NCBI GenBank assembly: GCA_023375785.1
Contig: SZWC01004795.1
Location: 49,610 to 113,609, forward strand
DNA length: 64,000 bases
Direction: 5' to 3'
Source: Penium margaritaceum
Lineage: Eukaryota > Streptophyta > Zygnematophyceae > Desmidiales > Peniaceae
In this document: positions 32,862 through 44,652 of the stretch, piece by piece
Numbering within the stretch: position 1 is the first letter of the stretch
Layout: the number at the start of each line of letters is the position of its first letter
Translations under genes and position numbers: made by a program
Notes under the pieces: generated by a model
Database searches by the model: none
Seen by the model: the letters and a program-made list of their open reading frames with translations, nothing else
What the model was told of the DNA's origin: nothing

Positions 32862-34239
32862 GGGTGCAACTAGGAAGCAACTAGGGCGCAACTTGGGCGC
32901 AAGTAGGGCACAAGTAGGGCACATGTAGGGCGCAACTCGGGTGCAACTAGGACGCAAGCAGGGCGCAAGTAGGGCGCAAGTAGGGTGCAAGTAGGGCGCA
33001 AGTAGGGCGCAAGTAAGGTAAAACTAGGGCACAACTAGGGCGCAACTAGGGTTCGACTAGGGCGAAGCTAGTACCCAACTAATGCGTACCTTGGGCGCAA
33101 CTAGGGCGCAGGTTGGGGGCAACTAGGGCGCAAATAGGGCATAACTAGGGTACATGTAGGGAACAACTAGGTCGCAACAAGGGCAAAACTAGGATACAAC
33201 CCGGGTACAACTAGGGTGTAGCTAGTGTCCAGTTGAGGCCCAAGTAGGGCGAATGGAGGGCAAAAGTAGGGCACAACTAGGGCGCAAGAAGGGTGCAACA
33301 AGGGCGCAATTTGGACGCAACTAAGGTGAAACTAGGGCGCAACTAGGGCGTAAGCAGGGCGCAAGTAGGAAAAAACTAGGACGCAACTAGGGTGCAACTA
33401 GGGTGCAAGTAGGGTGCAAGTAGGGCACAAGTAGGGTACAACTATGGCAACTAGGGCGCAACTAGTGTGCAAATAGGGCATAAGTAGGGTACAAGTAGGA
33501 CACAATTAGGGCGCAACCAGGGCACAGCTAGGGCGCAACTAGGGCGCAACTAGGGTGCAACTAGAGGGTAACTAGTGCCCAACTGATGCAGAAATAGAGC
33601 GCAACTAGGGCGCAACTAGGGTACAACTAGGGTGCAAGTAGGGCGCAAGTAGGGCGCAAATAGGGTGCAACTAGGGCACAACTAGGGTACAACTAGGATG
33701 TAGCTACTGCCCAATTAAGTTGCAACAAGGGCACAACCAGGTCGCAACTAAGGCACAACTAGGGGGGGGATTAGGGCACAACTAGGGTGCAAGCAGGGCG
33801 CAAATAGGACACAACTAGCACACAACTAGGGCACAAGTAGGATGCAAGTAGGGCACAACTAGGGCGCAACTAGGCACAACTATGGCGCAACTAGGGTGTA
33901 GCTAGTGCCCCATTTAGGCGCAACTAGGGTGCAACTAGGGCAAAGGAAGGCGCAACTGGAGCACAAGTAGGGCGCAACTAGGACGCAAGTCGGGCACAAG
34001 TAGGACGCAACTAGGGTGCAACTAGGGTGTAACTAGGGTGCAACTAGGGTGCAACTAGGGTGCAACTAAGGCCTAACTGAGGCGCGCCTGTAGGGAATAA
34101 CTAGGGTGAGAGTCAGGCGTAACTAGGGATAAGTAGGGCCCAACTAGGGCGCAAGTAGGGCACAAGGAGGGTACAACTAGGGTGCACCTAGGGTGCAACT
34201 AGGGCGCAAGTAGGGCACAAGTAGGGCGCAAGTAGGGTG
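32862..34239. repeat. 11-bp minisatellite array, right part
   Basis: About 1.4 kb (around 125 units) of the same unit and orientation as 21111-28583, with higher-order markers near 33060, 33216, 33560 and 33900. It is the continuation of the array beyond element G. Confidence 0.96.
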
Positions 34240-35170
34240 TGTCAGAATATGAATCAGATAGAGAACCCAAGGATGGTGGAAACACTCAATCAGAGGCACC
34301 TGCACCAAATTTACCACACTTATGATCCTTGCATGAGAAGTTGATCCCTTGCCCTCCTTCAGCCCGACGAAGGCATAGTGAATGATGGAGGCAAACACAA
34401 TAATAATCAGGTTCACAAGTTCCTCTTCCCAGAGTTTCTCCTGCACTTTGGTCTAATATACTTTCCCCTTGGCGATCCACTTGACCTTGGGCCACTAGAG
34501 GAGAGAGTCTGTTCCTATACTAAAGTGAATTAGCAAGTGCACAAAGAACTCAAGACATTACTGCACACGGACTACCATGACCTGAACGATGCACACCCGG
34601 ATGATATGGGAGACATGTGGTCACATTTCCTCTCGTCTTGGGGCATAGGACGCTCTATTACTGTGAAGCGCACTTGTTCACACAAGTGATCTTTCAGATT
34701 CAAGGGGGGTGTCAGAATATGAAACTCACCGAGTACCCACTCCCGTTGGATAAATCCCCAAAATTCTCAATAACGGTTTAGGTCCTAGACCGAGCCACCT
34801 TGGCCAATGGTCCTCCGGTCACACGACCGTTATGGGCTATGGTAACGTCATCCCCTAATGAATTAACATCTGTCACCCGCGTCCGGCTAGCGGAAAGAAG
34901 CCTTTGCTTAGTGATTTTGTCATGTTGTGCCTTTCTATCCGAAGGATGCTCATTCCCGCGAGTTTAACCCATCACATTTATTTCCATTATTTTCACATTT
35001 TGTTCTACGGCTTCAATGTCCTGTCTCCGCTGTGCTTGCCTATTGCTCATCCTTTCACTTCATCCAATCTTAGTCCTCGCTTTTGCTCATCCTTGCTTCG
35101 TCGACGTTGCTCCTTTTCTTAGTCCGTCGTGCTCGTCACTTTTCCACTGCCCTTGGCATTCTCTCATCAA
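34240..35170 (+). mobile_element. element G, second copy, left part only
   Basis: TGTCAGAATATG at 34240 follows array sequence ending GGGTG. The order repeats 28584-29694: LTR start, ORF end (34405-34689), purine tract, then LTR from 34710. The LTR is lost near 35170, where family-B sequence begins. Fossil, with at least one break in its short ORF. Confidence 0.8.
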
Positions 35171-35589
35171 AGGGAGCTGAACTCCTTGAGGAGGCCGTTG
35201 ACAACTACATGGCTGGAGGTGCAATACGGTCGTGTCAGTGTGTCCCAAGCTCGCCGGGGATCAGCGGTGGTGTCGTCGACGGTGTCACCGAGGAACATCT
35301 CCAGAGTAGTGCGGTCAGCATCCAGAGCGGTGATGATGAGTGCGCAGACTGCACGGCCTGCCTCAAGCGCCTACTCCGGGACTGCATTGTCATGCAGGAG
35401 AGTGTAGTATGGCCACAAATCCTTCCCCTGTGCCCAAACGCAGTAGAGAAATTCCCAAAACGGAAACTGTTCATCTCCGACGAGTACTGGTGGAAGGGAC
35501 TCAAAGTCCTTGCGTCGAGAGGGGCTGGGCGTACCAACTCCTAGGACACTAGTGATCGTCAGCTGTTGTTGGTGCACCTGCGGTTATGC

Positions 35590-36780
35590 TGCTGTCTGCG
35601 CTACTGCAATCACAGCGGGACCATGTTGTCGAGGGAGTTCATTTTGGCTGGTGCTGGTTGAGGCAACCATCTGGCACACCTGATCGACCGAGCAATGCAG
35701 ATCCGCTCTGGGGTCTGCAACAGGGAGGTTAGCAGAGCTGTCTTGCAATCTGGCAGCATTGACCTGGCTGGGCATTAAAGCTACTGTTGTTCTTGTGTTG
35801 ATGATGTTGCGGCCGTCACAGCTACTTGGGCTGTCAATGATGCTGCTACCGTTGCCGCTGCTATTGCCTACTACTTCTACAATGGCGGTTGTTGTTGGTG
35901 TTGCCACGGCCACTACTACTGCTATTGATGCTGTAGCTGCTACTGCTGCTACCACTGCTACTGCCACTGTTGTCGCTACTGCCGCTACTGCTACTGTTGT
36001 TACTGTTGCTTCTGCTGTCGCTACTATTGTTGCCACTACTGCCGCTGCCGCTGCCACTACTGCAACTGCTTCTGCCACTGGCTCTCTTGTTGCTGCTATT
36101 GCTACAGCTACCGTTGCCGCTTCTGCTACAGCCACTGCTGCTGCTGCTGCTGCTGCCGCTATTGTTGCTGCTACCGTTGCTACTACAGCTTTTGCCGTCG
36201 CTTCTACTACAGTAGTTGTGGTGGCAGTTGCTGCGGGCCTTGGGTTTGTTTTGTGTTGTTTTGTTATTTTTATTTTGTTTTTGTTTTTTTTGTTATTGTT
36301 TGTTTGTTCAGCCCACGGCCTATGGGCTGAGCCCTATAATACGCTGGCCGTGGGCTACGTGGCCGCAGCTGGGCTGCCACCGCCGGCACACAACGGCTGC
36401 TGAGGCCGTTGGCACTATGACCACCGGTGCGGCGACTCTAGTGCAGCGGTCGCAGCAGCTGCTGCTGTTGTGCAGCCGCAGCTGCGGTTGCTACTGTTGC
36501 GGCTGCACCTTATGCTGCGGCTGCCATCACTGCCTCTACTTCTGCAGTTGCCGATCGCTGCCACATTCACTGCAACTACGGCTGCTGTAGCAGTAGCTGT
36601 TGCATCTGCATCTACTGCTGCTGCTGTCGCTGCTGTAGCCTCTGCTGCCCCTGCTATTGTTGCTGTTGCTGCTGCGGTTGCTACCACTGCTGCCGTGACC
36701 ACTGTTACCGCTGGTGCTGCGGCCACTGGTGCCGCTACTGATGCTGCTGTTGCTGCTACTATGGGTCACTCACTCCTCTG
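35590..36780 (-). repeat. CAG-rich leader tract of B2
   Basis: About 1.2 kb of GCT/ACT/GTT triplets on the plus strand (CAG/AGT/AAC on the element's own strand). Frames of 80-210 codons are open on both strands (Ala/Thr/Val or Leu-rich) purely from composition. A T-rich break lies near 36240-36310. Confidence 0.8.
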
Positions 36781-37060
36781 GATGTCATCGCCAGCAGGTT
36801 GTCCTACATTGCTGCGCTGGCTGCTCACCTCCCCGTGATACACGTGCTGGTCAGAGTTGCCGGAAAAAATCTGACAGCATTTTCCCTGGCCCTGTGGCCG
36901 TGGGAACAAATCAGATGCCTCCACCTGGCAGGCTACTGCTGCCAGAAAAAAATCGGCAGCATTTCCCCTGCACTGGCGCGTATGGGAGGTCCGCCAGCGT
37001 AGTCATGAACTTGTATGTCACTGCTACTGCTGCGTGTGCTGCGGTACGGGTCTGATACCA

Positions 37061-37833
37061 AAATTGAAACTATCTAATTTGAGGTTGGGGCAGTAGCGTT
37101 GTTCATGCGGCGTGCGGGAACACACGCTCATTGTTTGCTGCTGTCGCCAAGGCAAAGCGACAGGGGCTCTACTGCCCCCTTAGTCTGCTGCACTAGAGTC
37201 TAAGTCTGGGAGCTTTGGTTTGTTTCTAAAAAATGCACGCACCAGAGTTAGGGTCAGAACTGCTGGAATGAAGCAATGACTGATTAGAAATGAATAATGA
37301 GCAACTAAATGAGAATCCTCTCAGTTCTAGCCTCACCTCAGGTCTGTAAGGCTTGTTACTTAGAAATCCAGCCAACCAGAAAAATCGTAGGATTATCCTG
37401 TCTGGCAGAATTTCCTGGGTGAACCTTGCCAGACACCAGACGGCCCAAAACCTGGGGGCTATCCGTTTTTCCTAAACACTTGACCATACCAAAGTAACCA
37501 TGTCATGCATTCAGAATCAGCAAGAAAGTAGATACCTGGAGTTACGGCTGCCCGAACTCGGGTGCCGGCTACCCTGCTCCTGAGAGCTATCTACGAGTAC
37601 TAATGACGTGACAGTCCAGGGTTGCTGCCGATGGAGCTGGTCGTGTGATGGTGTAGTATCAGAAGCGCAAGGAGGAGGAGAACCGCACCCCCGGATTCAC
37701 AGCAACACGTCCGCTCCACCAAAAAGCATCCTGTTGGCATTAGCGTCCATCCATTCAGTCGTCTGCAGGAGCATGTACACCAGCCGAGAGGTCACAGTAT
37801 GAGTCAGTGAGGTAGTGCACGGAAAAAACAACA
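37061..37833 (-). repeat. LTR of family B, copy B2
   Basis: About 773 bp, aligned in reverse to B1 and B4 LTRs from the CCCCAACCT block next to the primer site to the ACATGCTCC block near its outer end. More diverged than the B1/B4 pair. Confidence 0.75.
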
Positions 37834-38400
37834 ACAACCTTGGTCGCCCTCCATGCTTGCATTTGGATATTGGGAGAGCTGCCATATCTTCCTGGGTGCT
37901 GATCCTTAGGAGGCTGGCTGTGCACTCGTTGTTGGTCATAATTGTCAGACACGCAAGTGACCTCTTGACTCCATCCACTCGCACACGTCATCACTGTAGG
38001 TGACTAAGCAGAAATGAAGCTCAAGTTGCACACATTGTGGGCCATGCATCGTTGACCTCCCAGTCGGGTGCAAGAATGAAGCGAGCTTAGTTGTGCTTTG
38101 TCTTATCTGAGAGCATGCTTGCAATTTTCAATGTGTGATTCTTAGCTCTCACATGAGAGAAATACTGGGGAATGCATGCCCCACATACGGTCAATGTAGT
38201 TGAGTTTTGCTCTTTTTTATGCTTTTAGCTTAGTAAGCCAGGTTGTTGATCCTTTGGGACCACACGTCTGGTTTATACCAGCGTGTGAGAAACCTCTTGG
38301 AGCTCGGTCGCTCAAGGGTCGCGTTCGATCCCTGGGTGGCGTCCTGGCCTCACGTCAAGAGTCTTGCGTGGGTGGCCCGGTAGGAAAAGATAGTCAGCTC
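37834..38400. other. unassigned spacer between B2 and F
   Basis: About 570 bp of mixed composition with no supported reading frame. A GCGTTCGATCC near 38319 resembles a tRNA B box, but no matching stems could be drawn. It may be an LTR remnant of an unrecognised family. Confidence 0.4.
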
Positions 38401-41105
38401 CACGGTAACTTATGCCACCACTTATGCTGCCGCTGCCACATGGGCACGCCAAGCCATGTGTGTCATCCGCCGCCTCACGCGGCGAGCACGACCGCTAGCA
38501 GTGCGAGCTAAAGGGACGGCCGTAGAAGTGGAGGGATTGGAGGTTGGGATGACTCTGACTGACTGTAGGACAGAGCAAAGGGTGTCGGACGTAGACCTGA
38601 GGTCGGGCACCACGGTATCGTTGCAACGACATGGTGGCGACAGATTGCTCAGAGACCACATAGTCTATGCGTTGTTGTTCCATGCGCTTTAGATCCTAGA
38701 GCTCAGCGTAGAGTACTTCCACAGCCCCGGTGAGGGGCGCTATGGCATCAACCGGCAATGTCTCTGGATCGGGTGGAGGAGAATAAGGGCACGACTGCAT
38801 CCGGGGCGGTCGCCATCGGGCAGGGCGCTGGCGGCACTGGCGCAAGCCATGGTGCCGATCACCGCAACAGTAGCACACAAAGCCATTCGATGCTTGAGGT
38901 GTGTGCCATGGTTGCAACTACCTCTGCGTCCGTTGCGCCTGCCACGCTTGTAGTGCCGGTGCCAGCCACGGCGCCGGCTATGCCCCTTGCCACGCTAGTG
39001 TGCACATCTGAAGAGCCTGGCGTGGGTGAGTGTGCAACACACTCGCTCCCATTGGCACAAGGCCATAAGGGCGGGTGGGAGATCAAATTACAGTCCCTCA
39101 AACGTTCTACGACACCGTCACAAGGACGGCCACCACCTCGATAGTGGTGCGTTTTGTGCGACTATTGCGTGACTACTACGCTGCTCTCACGCGGATGCCG
39201 CAACGTGCGACCTCTTGTTGCCTTTGGTGCTATTGGTGCTATCGCTTCTGCCTGATGCCACCGTCAAACGGTGACGACGATGGTCTCACGCAACACTTAC
39301 TACAACCGCTAATGTTGCTGGTGCCGCCACTGTTGCGACTTCTACTATTGCTCCGGTCTCGTCGTCAGCCGACGACTATGGCCTCAGGCCACATGTGCTG
39401 CTGCTGTTGAGGCTGTCGCAAGTGCTGCAGCTACCGCTCTAGGGTTAGCTGCTATGCTCCCCCCTCTCCTTTTTTCCTTATGCAGCAAATTTCTTGGTGA
39501 TTTCTTCAGGTTACCTCTATTGGGGTTTCTTTAGGTGCCCCCTTTTCTCGGGTGCCACCTCCTGGGGTGTCCCTTCCTCCCCCCCTTTTTTTCTCTGCTG
39601 GCGAGTTTGACCTCGCCGCAACCAAAGTGGGGAAGGGGAGGATTGCGCCTCCCCTGCGCGTGGCTGGCCGACGTGCACCCGTCGGCCAACCTTGCACCCC
39701 TGGGACGACGGACGGCCGGCGTTTGGCCAGCATGGGCCGGCTCCTGCGCCAGAGCTCGGCCAACTCTCGGTCGGACTGGACCAACGGGCCCGATCGTCGG
39801 GCCTCCCCTCCCGATGGGCTCCCCTCGTTGGGTCCCCCTCAAACCTAACGGCAGATGCTGCTGTCGCGGTTTCTACATTAACTGCTATTGGGGCTGCTAC
39901 GTTCGCTGCCGCACAAGCGGATGCTACCGCTATAGCAGGATGCTGCTGCCGTAGTTTCTCGTGCTGCAGCTGCTGCTGCTGCTACTACGACTGCTGTCCG
40001 CCGCTGCTGCTTTTGCAGCTGCTCACCACCTCTGCTCTTGCTGCGGCTGCAGCTTGGCACCGCTGCCGCTACAGCTACTCGCTGCCACTGTTGCTGCTGT
40101 TGCGGAATCTGCCTGTCGCCACTGCTGCTGCTGCTGGCGGGCACAACTGTTGTTGCTGCTGCTACTGTTGCGGCTGCTACCCGCCGTTGTTATTGCTACA
40201 GCTGCTTGCCTCCGCTATTATTGCTGTTACAGCTGCTGGTATGGCTGTTGCCCTCCACCGCTGCTACTTCAGCTACTCCCCGCCACTGCTGCTGCTGCGG
40301 TTGCTGCCCGCCGGTACTGCTGCTGCAGCTGTTTGCCTCTGCTACTGTTGCTGCGGCTACTACTGTGGCTGCTGCCAGCCGCAATCGCTGTTGCAACTAC
40401 TCGCCGCTGCTGCTACTGCTGTGGCTATTGCTGCAGTTGCTACCCACTGCCACTGTTGTCGCAGCTTCTCGCCACTGTTGCTGTTGCTGCTGTCTATGTG
40501 GCTGAGACGGCCGCCACTATTGTTGCCAATGTCGCATACTACTAGCGTCGCTACCTCTGCTGCAACATTGTTGTGGTGGGTCCTCACAGGACCTGCTGCT
40601 GTTGTTGTGGGTGGCTGCCGCTGCTGGCACTCATCACAGGTCTGATGCAAAACGACAAGTGTTTTGCTAGGGGACACAAAGAGAGTGTCAAATGTGCTTC
40701 CATAAATAAAACATATGGAGGGAGAGTTACAACAAGGAGCCATAGTCACCTAAATAGCTGTGAGGCCTGGTGCTCAGCCAGCGCAGCCAAGGGCGCGCTT
40801 GGCCGCGCAAAGCTACACAAACTGCCAGAACGGCCTCGCCAAGACTGAAACACTCGCCTGACCGTAACTTCTTGCACATGCGTCAGAATGACGTGTCGTT
40901 TGAACCAGAACGTCCAGCACGACAAGCCGGACACATCCGTAATGTCTCATTGTGACCCCGGAACACGTCTCCAGGTACCCGGGTCTCGATCGAAGAGCAA
41001 CGTACATAACTAAGCACCGGGCAACACGTGACGAGCTCCTGATACCTACACACTGGTTCAAGGCTTTGGGTCTCCACGGCGCACCGGTATGAGCCACCAG
41101 GTGCA
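38401..41105 (-). mobile_element. copia-like family F, 5' part (minus strand)
   Basis: Reading right to left: LTR-like sequence (about 41105-40651), a weak Met-type primer site near 40650-40640, a GCT/CAG leader (about 40640-39850), GC-rich sequence, then gag with a perfect CX2CX4HX4C zinc knuckle (CYCCGDRHHGLRQC) near 38870-38829. The LTR shows family-A-like blocks (TGTGTCCCCTAGC, CTTGTCGTTT), so F looks like a distant relative of A. No pol is present. It is broken in several places and incomplete. Confidence 0.6.
39850..40640 (-). repeat. CAG-rich leader tract of F
   Basis: About 800 bp dominated by GCT/GCC/TGC triplets on the plus strand. Leu/Cys/Ala-rich frames are open in several registers and are not genes. 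It sits between primer site and gag as in families A and B. Confidence 0.8.
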
Positions 41106-41512
41106 AATGAAAAAGCTAGGCAGCAGGTTGGGGAAGAAGCATTGTTGATGCAGCCTGCGGGCTTCCACGCTCGTTGCTCAAGTCTGCTGCCCCCTCAGTC
41201 TGCCTCTCTAGAGTCTAAGTCTGGATGCTTTGGGTTTGATACACAGAAACGCGCGCGCCAGTGTTAGCGCCAGAAAGCAGCTGAAAACTGAAAGTGACTG
41301 ATTAGGAATGAAGAATGAGCAACAATGGGAGACCCCTCCCAGCTGTGTAGAGCTTGTTACTCAGCTAACTAGCCAATCTGAAAGTAGACCTAGACCTGTT
41401 TTTCTGGCAGGCAGGGTTTCCTCGGTGATCCCTGTCAGACGGCCGACATCCCAAAACCCGGGCGTCATCCGTTTTGCCCGAAAACTGGACCATACCATAA
41501 GGGGTACGTGGA
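41106..41512 (-). repeat. partial LTR of family B, copy B3
   Basis: It matches the inner half of the B LTR in reverse (CTAGGCAGCAGGTTGGGG at its left, CCATACCATAA near its right). It then changes abruptly to copia pol sequence at about 41513. Confidence 0.75.
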
Positions 41513-42690
41513 CTAGTGTATCTTCCCCTGAGCGCAGTCAATGCACTCAGTGGGACACGGGAGAGGGAAAGTCTTCGGGTCAAGGCCCTTGGCTGGCTGG
41601 GTGCGGAGCATGCTCTCTACGGTGGCAGAGTGGACGTGGGAAAGGCGGTGGTGCAAGAGGCGGGTGTGCTGAGGAGACAGCGTACTGGTGACAAACACAT
41701 GGCGTGTGGTGGCCGACGGGGAGGAAACGGGAGGAGAAGAGGAGAGGCGGGGAACATGCCACAGGTTGCCACGGGCGGTGGCGTGCAAGACAACAAGACC
41801 AGACGGACGCAACGACATAGTGCCAACACCATGCGAGTGCACAACGTCCATGCTCATGCAGTCAAGGGCAGTCACGGACAGGAGGCTGAGCTCGAGACCA
41901 GGGACGAAGAGGACATCGGTCAGAAAAACGTCACCGGCAGGACCACGGAAACGAACAACGGCAACACCATGGACAGGCAACACTTGTCCGGAACCCGTCC
42001 GGACACCGGAGACATCACCTACAGGGCCGAGCATACTGAAGGCCTCACGAGAAGCAGTCATGTGATGCTTGGCCCCGGAGTCAATGATCCAGGTCTCAGC
42101 AAGGTCCTGGACAGGGGCCGCCAGATCGGTAATGGTCACATGGCAGCAAGCGAGGGACACGGACGCGGTAGGAGGCGCAAAACGAGACTGCCAATCGTCA
42201 AGCCACGCAATGTCGTCAAGGAGGGGGTCGGAGGGGACCATGGGAGACGACGAAACAAACAAGGAGATGGGAAACGACCGCAGCTCAGTCTCAGTCATGC
42301 AAGGCTGGGCAGGAAGGCAGGAGGTGATGCAACTCGCACTTCCCTGGGGAGGAGGGCGAGGCAGGCCAAGCTAGAGCACGATAAACTGCTCCAATTGACG
42401 CTCACAGGAGAACGCCCCGGGAGTATAGACGAAGTGCGGAGTGACGGCTCTAGAGCCCGGGTAGTAGGAGGACTGAGCCGTCAAAGGAAGCGGAGGCGTC
42501 GACGGCTGTGGGTAGTACTGCTGTGGCGCGGGTGGCAATGAGACAAGCGGAGCTGTCAGAGTGGCAGGGCTGCTCGACGAGGTTGGAGTGGAAGGGCCAG
42601 CAGCAGCGACGGCGGCGGAGGCAAGACGGCGCTCCCGCTAGCGACGCATGGTGGCGATGACGCGCGCCTCGTCCGTTGGTCCGTCCGTCC
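41513..42690 (-). pseudogene. copia protease to pre-integrase piece (family E, minus strand)
   Basis: On the minus strand a 261-codon segment (42298-41516) contains the protease motif WIIDSGAKHHMT, then GQVLPVHGVAVVRF, LSPQHTRLLHHRLSHVHS and a zinc-region tail CIDCAQGKIH. This order matches family A pol (about 5478-6045) at moderate identity. A Ser/Pro/Ala-rich gag tail precedes it to about 42690. It is a fragment: no RT or RNase H adjoins it. It may be family B pol, since a B LTR piece adjoins, but nothing in the window proves that. Confidence 0.8.
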
Positions 42691-42694
42691 TCCG

Positions 42695-43146
42695 GCTTTG
42701 TGTGTATGTTGAATGGAAGTGCAGTCAGTTCGACAAGTCAAAAGCAAGAATGTGTCTCTCTATCAACAACTGAAGCTGAGTACATCACCTTGGTTGAGGT
42801 GTATAAAGAGATACAGTAGTATACAGAAGCTTGCTACCTTAGATGAAGGCACCATAGGCAATGGCAACGGTCATCAAGATTAACATGAGCGTGATTGACA
42901 TGTCCAAGAATCCCATCCTGTCCAGGCGCACAAACCACATCGAGATCCGCTACCAGTATGCTCGAGACTTGGTTTACAAGTAGACAATTGAGCTCGAGTA
43001 TGTCGATACCAAGCTAAACCGGGCTGACATGCTTACAAAGGCACTGGACAAGGATCTCCACCAGGCGGGCAGGCAAGGTATTGGCATGGCCAACGCAAGT
43101 AATGACGAATGATGATGCACACTGACGCAAGGTGCAAGGGAGAGAT
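42695..43146 (+). pseudogene. RNase H end of copia family C (plus strand)
   Basis: The C-terminal RNase H motifs of plant copia elements are visible: LSTTEAEYITLVEVYKEIQ near 42758-42815, NHIEIRYQYARDLVY near 42935-42980 and NRADMLTKALDKDLH near 43018-43062. A purine tract (AAGGGAGAGA) leads into the LTR at about 43147. It is the same family as the minus-strand element at 58781-63211, which lacks this part. Fossil. Confidence 0.85.
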
Positions 43147-43812
43147 TTTTTGAATGTCTTTGCCCCTTGTTGAGTATTGTAGGATGGATCTGGAATGCTT
43201 TATTCCTTGTGGCGATATGACCCCGGGATGAGTGAGTCACACTGTTGTGGTGTGACTCAACTGTGCTCTGTCTCATGTGAGATATGAATTGTGAGTACAC
43301 CATGTGCGTGAGTGGTTAACTTATCCGTTTTGTTGATTTGGCTAAGTGAGAGGTCATGAGTTCGGTCATGGCCCCATGCACATCTTGTTTGCTATGGAAG
43401 CTTCCAAGAAAGAAAGTCCATAGCTTCTTGGAAGCTACATGGTTGGTCTGTCACCTTGACACTAGGATGCTGATGTGTCAAGCCCACAGTGCAAGTCTAT
43501 TGGTGATGTGGCTGGGTCAGGCCAATCACTAGGAATGTGCTTTTGAGTTCTAGGACTGGACAGACAGCTATAAAAAGGACTTGTTTTACATGCTTATCAA
43601 TTAAAGCCCTTGCTTGATGTTCTCTTCCATATTGATGACTTGAGCTCTTCTTCAGATGTATTGCTAAGGCGTTAGTACTCTTGAAGGTGAAGTGCATGCC
43701 TGATTAAGTTTGGGGTGTATGACACATGTCAACAAAGGAAGAAGGTGTAAAAACCTTTTTGAGACTTTTCAATTTTGCAGCTTCTCTGCCAGAGTTGGCT
43801 AGCTTTGTAGTT
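43147..43812 (+). repeat. 3' LTR of copia family C
   Basis: About 665 bp aligned in reverse to 62556-63211. It has a TATA box TATAAAAAGG at 43569-43578, conserved in the other copy, and a tRNA-like block at 43304-43381. The right end is approximate. Confidence 0.8.
43304..43381 (+). other. tRNA(Ser)-like block inside the C-family LTR
   Basis: This is 78 nt whose first and last 7 bases can form an acceptor-like stem (GTGCGTG with CATGCAC, one G-U pair). It has an A-box-like GAGTGGTTAA and a B-box-like GAGTTCGGTCATGG. The other C LTR has the same block at 62989-63066 on the minus strand. A functional tRNA is unlikely because the T loop is irregular and no clean anticodon arm is seen. Confidence 0.5.
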
Positions 43813-44652
43813 AACATTGACCACCTCCACCCCCTGGTCAGCCTTCTCTGTGGTCCTCATCCCCACCAAGATAGGACATTCTTTACGCTCCTCTACATCA
43901 TCCTCTGCCTTCAGGGGTTGAGGTGTGGTCTCCAGCACCACGTTTTAGTGATGCTACTCTCCACCCGCTCCTGTGGTCGGTCTCTCCACCGCCGGGACAC
44001 GGCATTCTCTATCCCCACCACCATGACCCTTAGAGGATTGGTCACCTTCTCCCACGACATGATGCAACTCTTCGTGGGTTTGCCTGTGACTTTTATGGCG
44101 ACGGACGCCACGGTCGGCGCCAATGTCACCTGCGTCCTAGTTGGTGGCATCAACCCTGTCTCCAGCCTCGTGAGTTCCCTCACACTCCACAGCAGACAGA
44201 CCTACCTCATTCATCCATTCCCCACACTAGTGCCCTAGCGGTCCTATACACTGAGCTCCAGAGTCTGTGGCAGATGATGCAGCACGTTAGGGACCACCTC
44301 TTCTCTCATCAGGTTGATACTTCCTATTCCCCGTCGTCCTCCTTTTCCTCATCTTCTTCTGCAGGACCTTCTCCAGCTGCACTAGACCTTTGTTCTCAGT
44401 CTACGGCCATTCTCTCCATCCTATGCTCCACTGGTTTCATGCCCCCTCCCAGTCAGGCTTTTTCTCGACGACATCGTCCTCATCCAATGCGTCATGTTTG
44501 TCTCGTCTCTTGCACTTCTTTGTCTCCACCGCATTTTGTCGTTGCACTGGTTGAGGGGAGGTATGTGCATCCGTCCACTTCGACATCGACTACTTCGGTG
44601 AGCACCGGGGATGGAGCAAGAGAACCTAGTGTTGCATCTCAAGCTGTAACGT

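Larger units (their letters stand above)
35171..37833 (-). mobile_element. copia family B, copy B2 (5' part, minus strand)
   Basis: Reading right to left: LTR (37833-37061), primer site (37060-37049), leader with GGGGAAATG repeats and a long GCT/CAG tract (about 36830-35590), then the start of gag (35577-35171). The gag stretch carries TSVLGV, RRKDFES and VWAQGKDLWPYYTL, aligning with B4 gag near 57780-57940. The copy stops inside gag where it meets element G. Like B1 and B4 it is a 5' part only. Confidence 0.82.

Noticed and set aside
35584-36838. Ala/Thr/Val- and Leu-rich frames up to 214 codons
   Set aside because: Same cause, in the leader tract of B2.
38290-38350. tRNA gene or tRNA-derived SINE
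   Set aside because: Only a B-box-like GCGTTCGATCC is present; no acceptor, D or anticodon stem can be drawn.
39692-40645. 317-codon Cys/Tyr/Leu-rich frame
   Set aside because: Triplet-rich leader of F read in an arbitrary register; no domain and no conserved counterpart.
41516-42541. 341-codon plus-strand frame
   Set aside because: Antisense shadow of the minus-strand protease/pre-integrase piece, which carries the real motifs.
43726-44238. 170-codon frame as a host gene
   Set aside because: It begins inside the C-family LTR and crosses its end, so the start is not its own; no domain seen.
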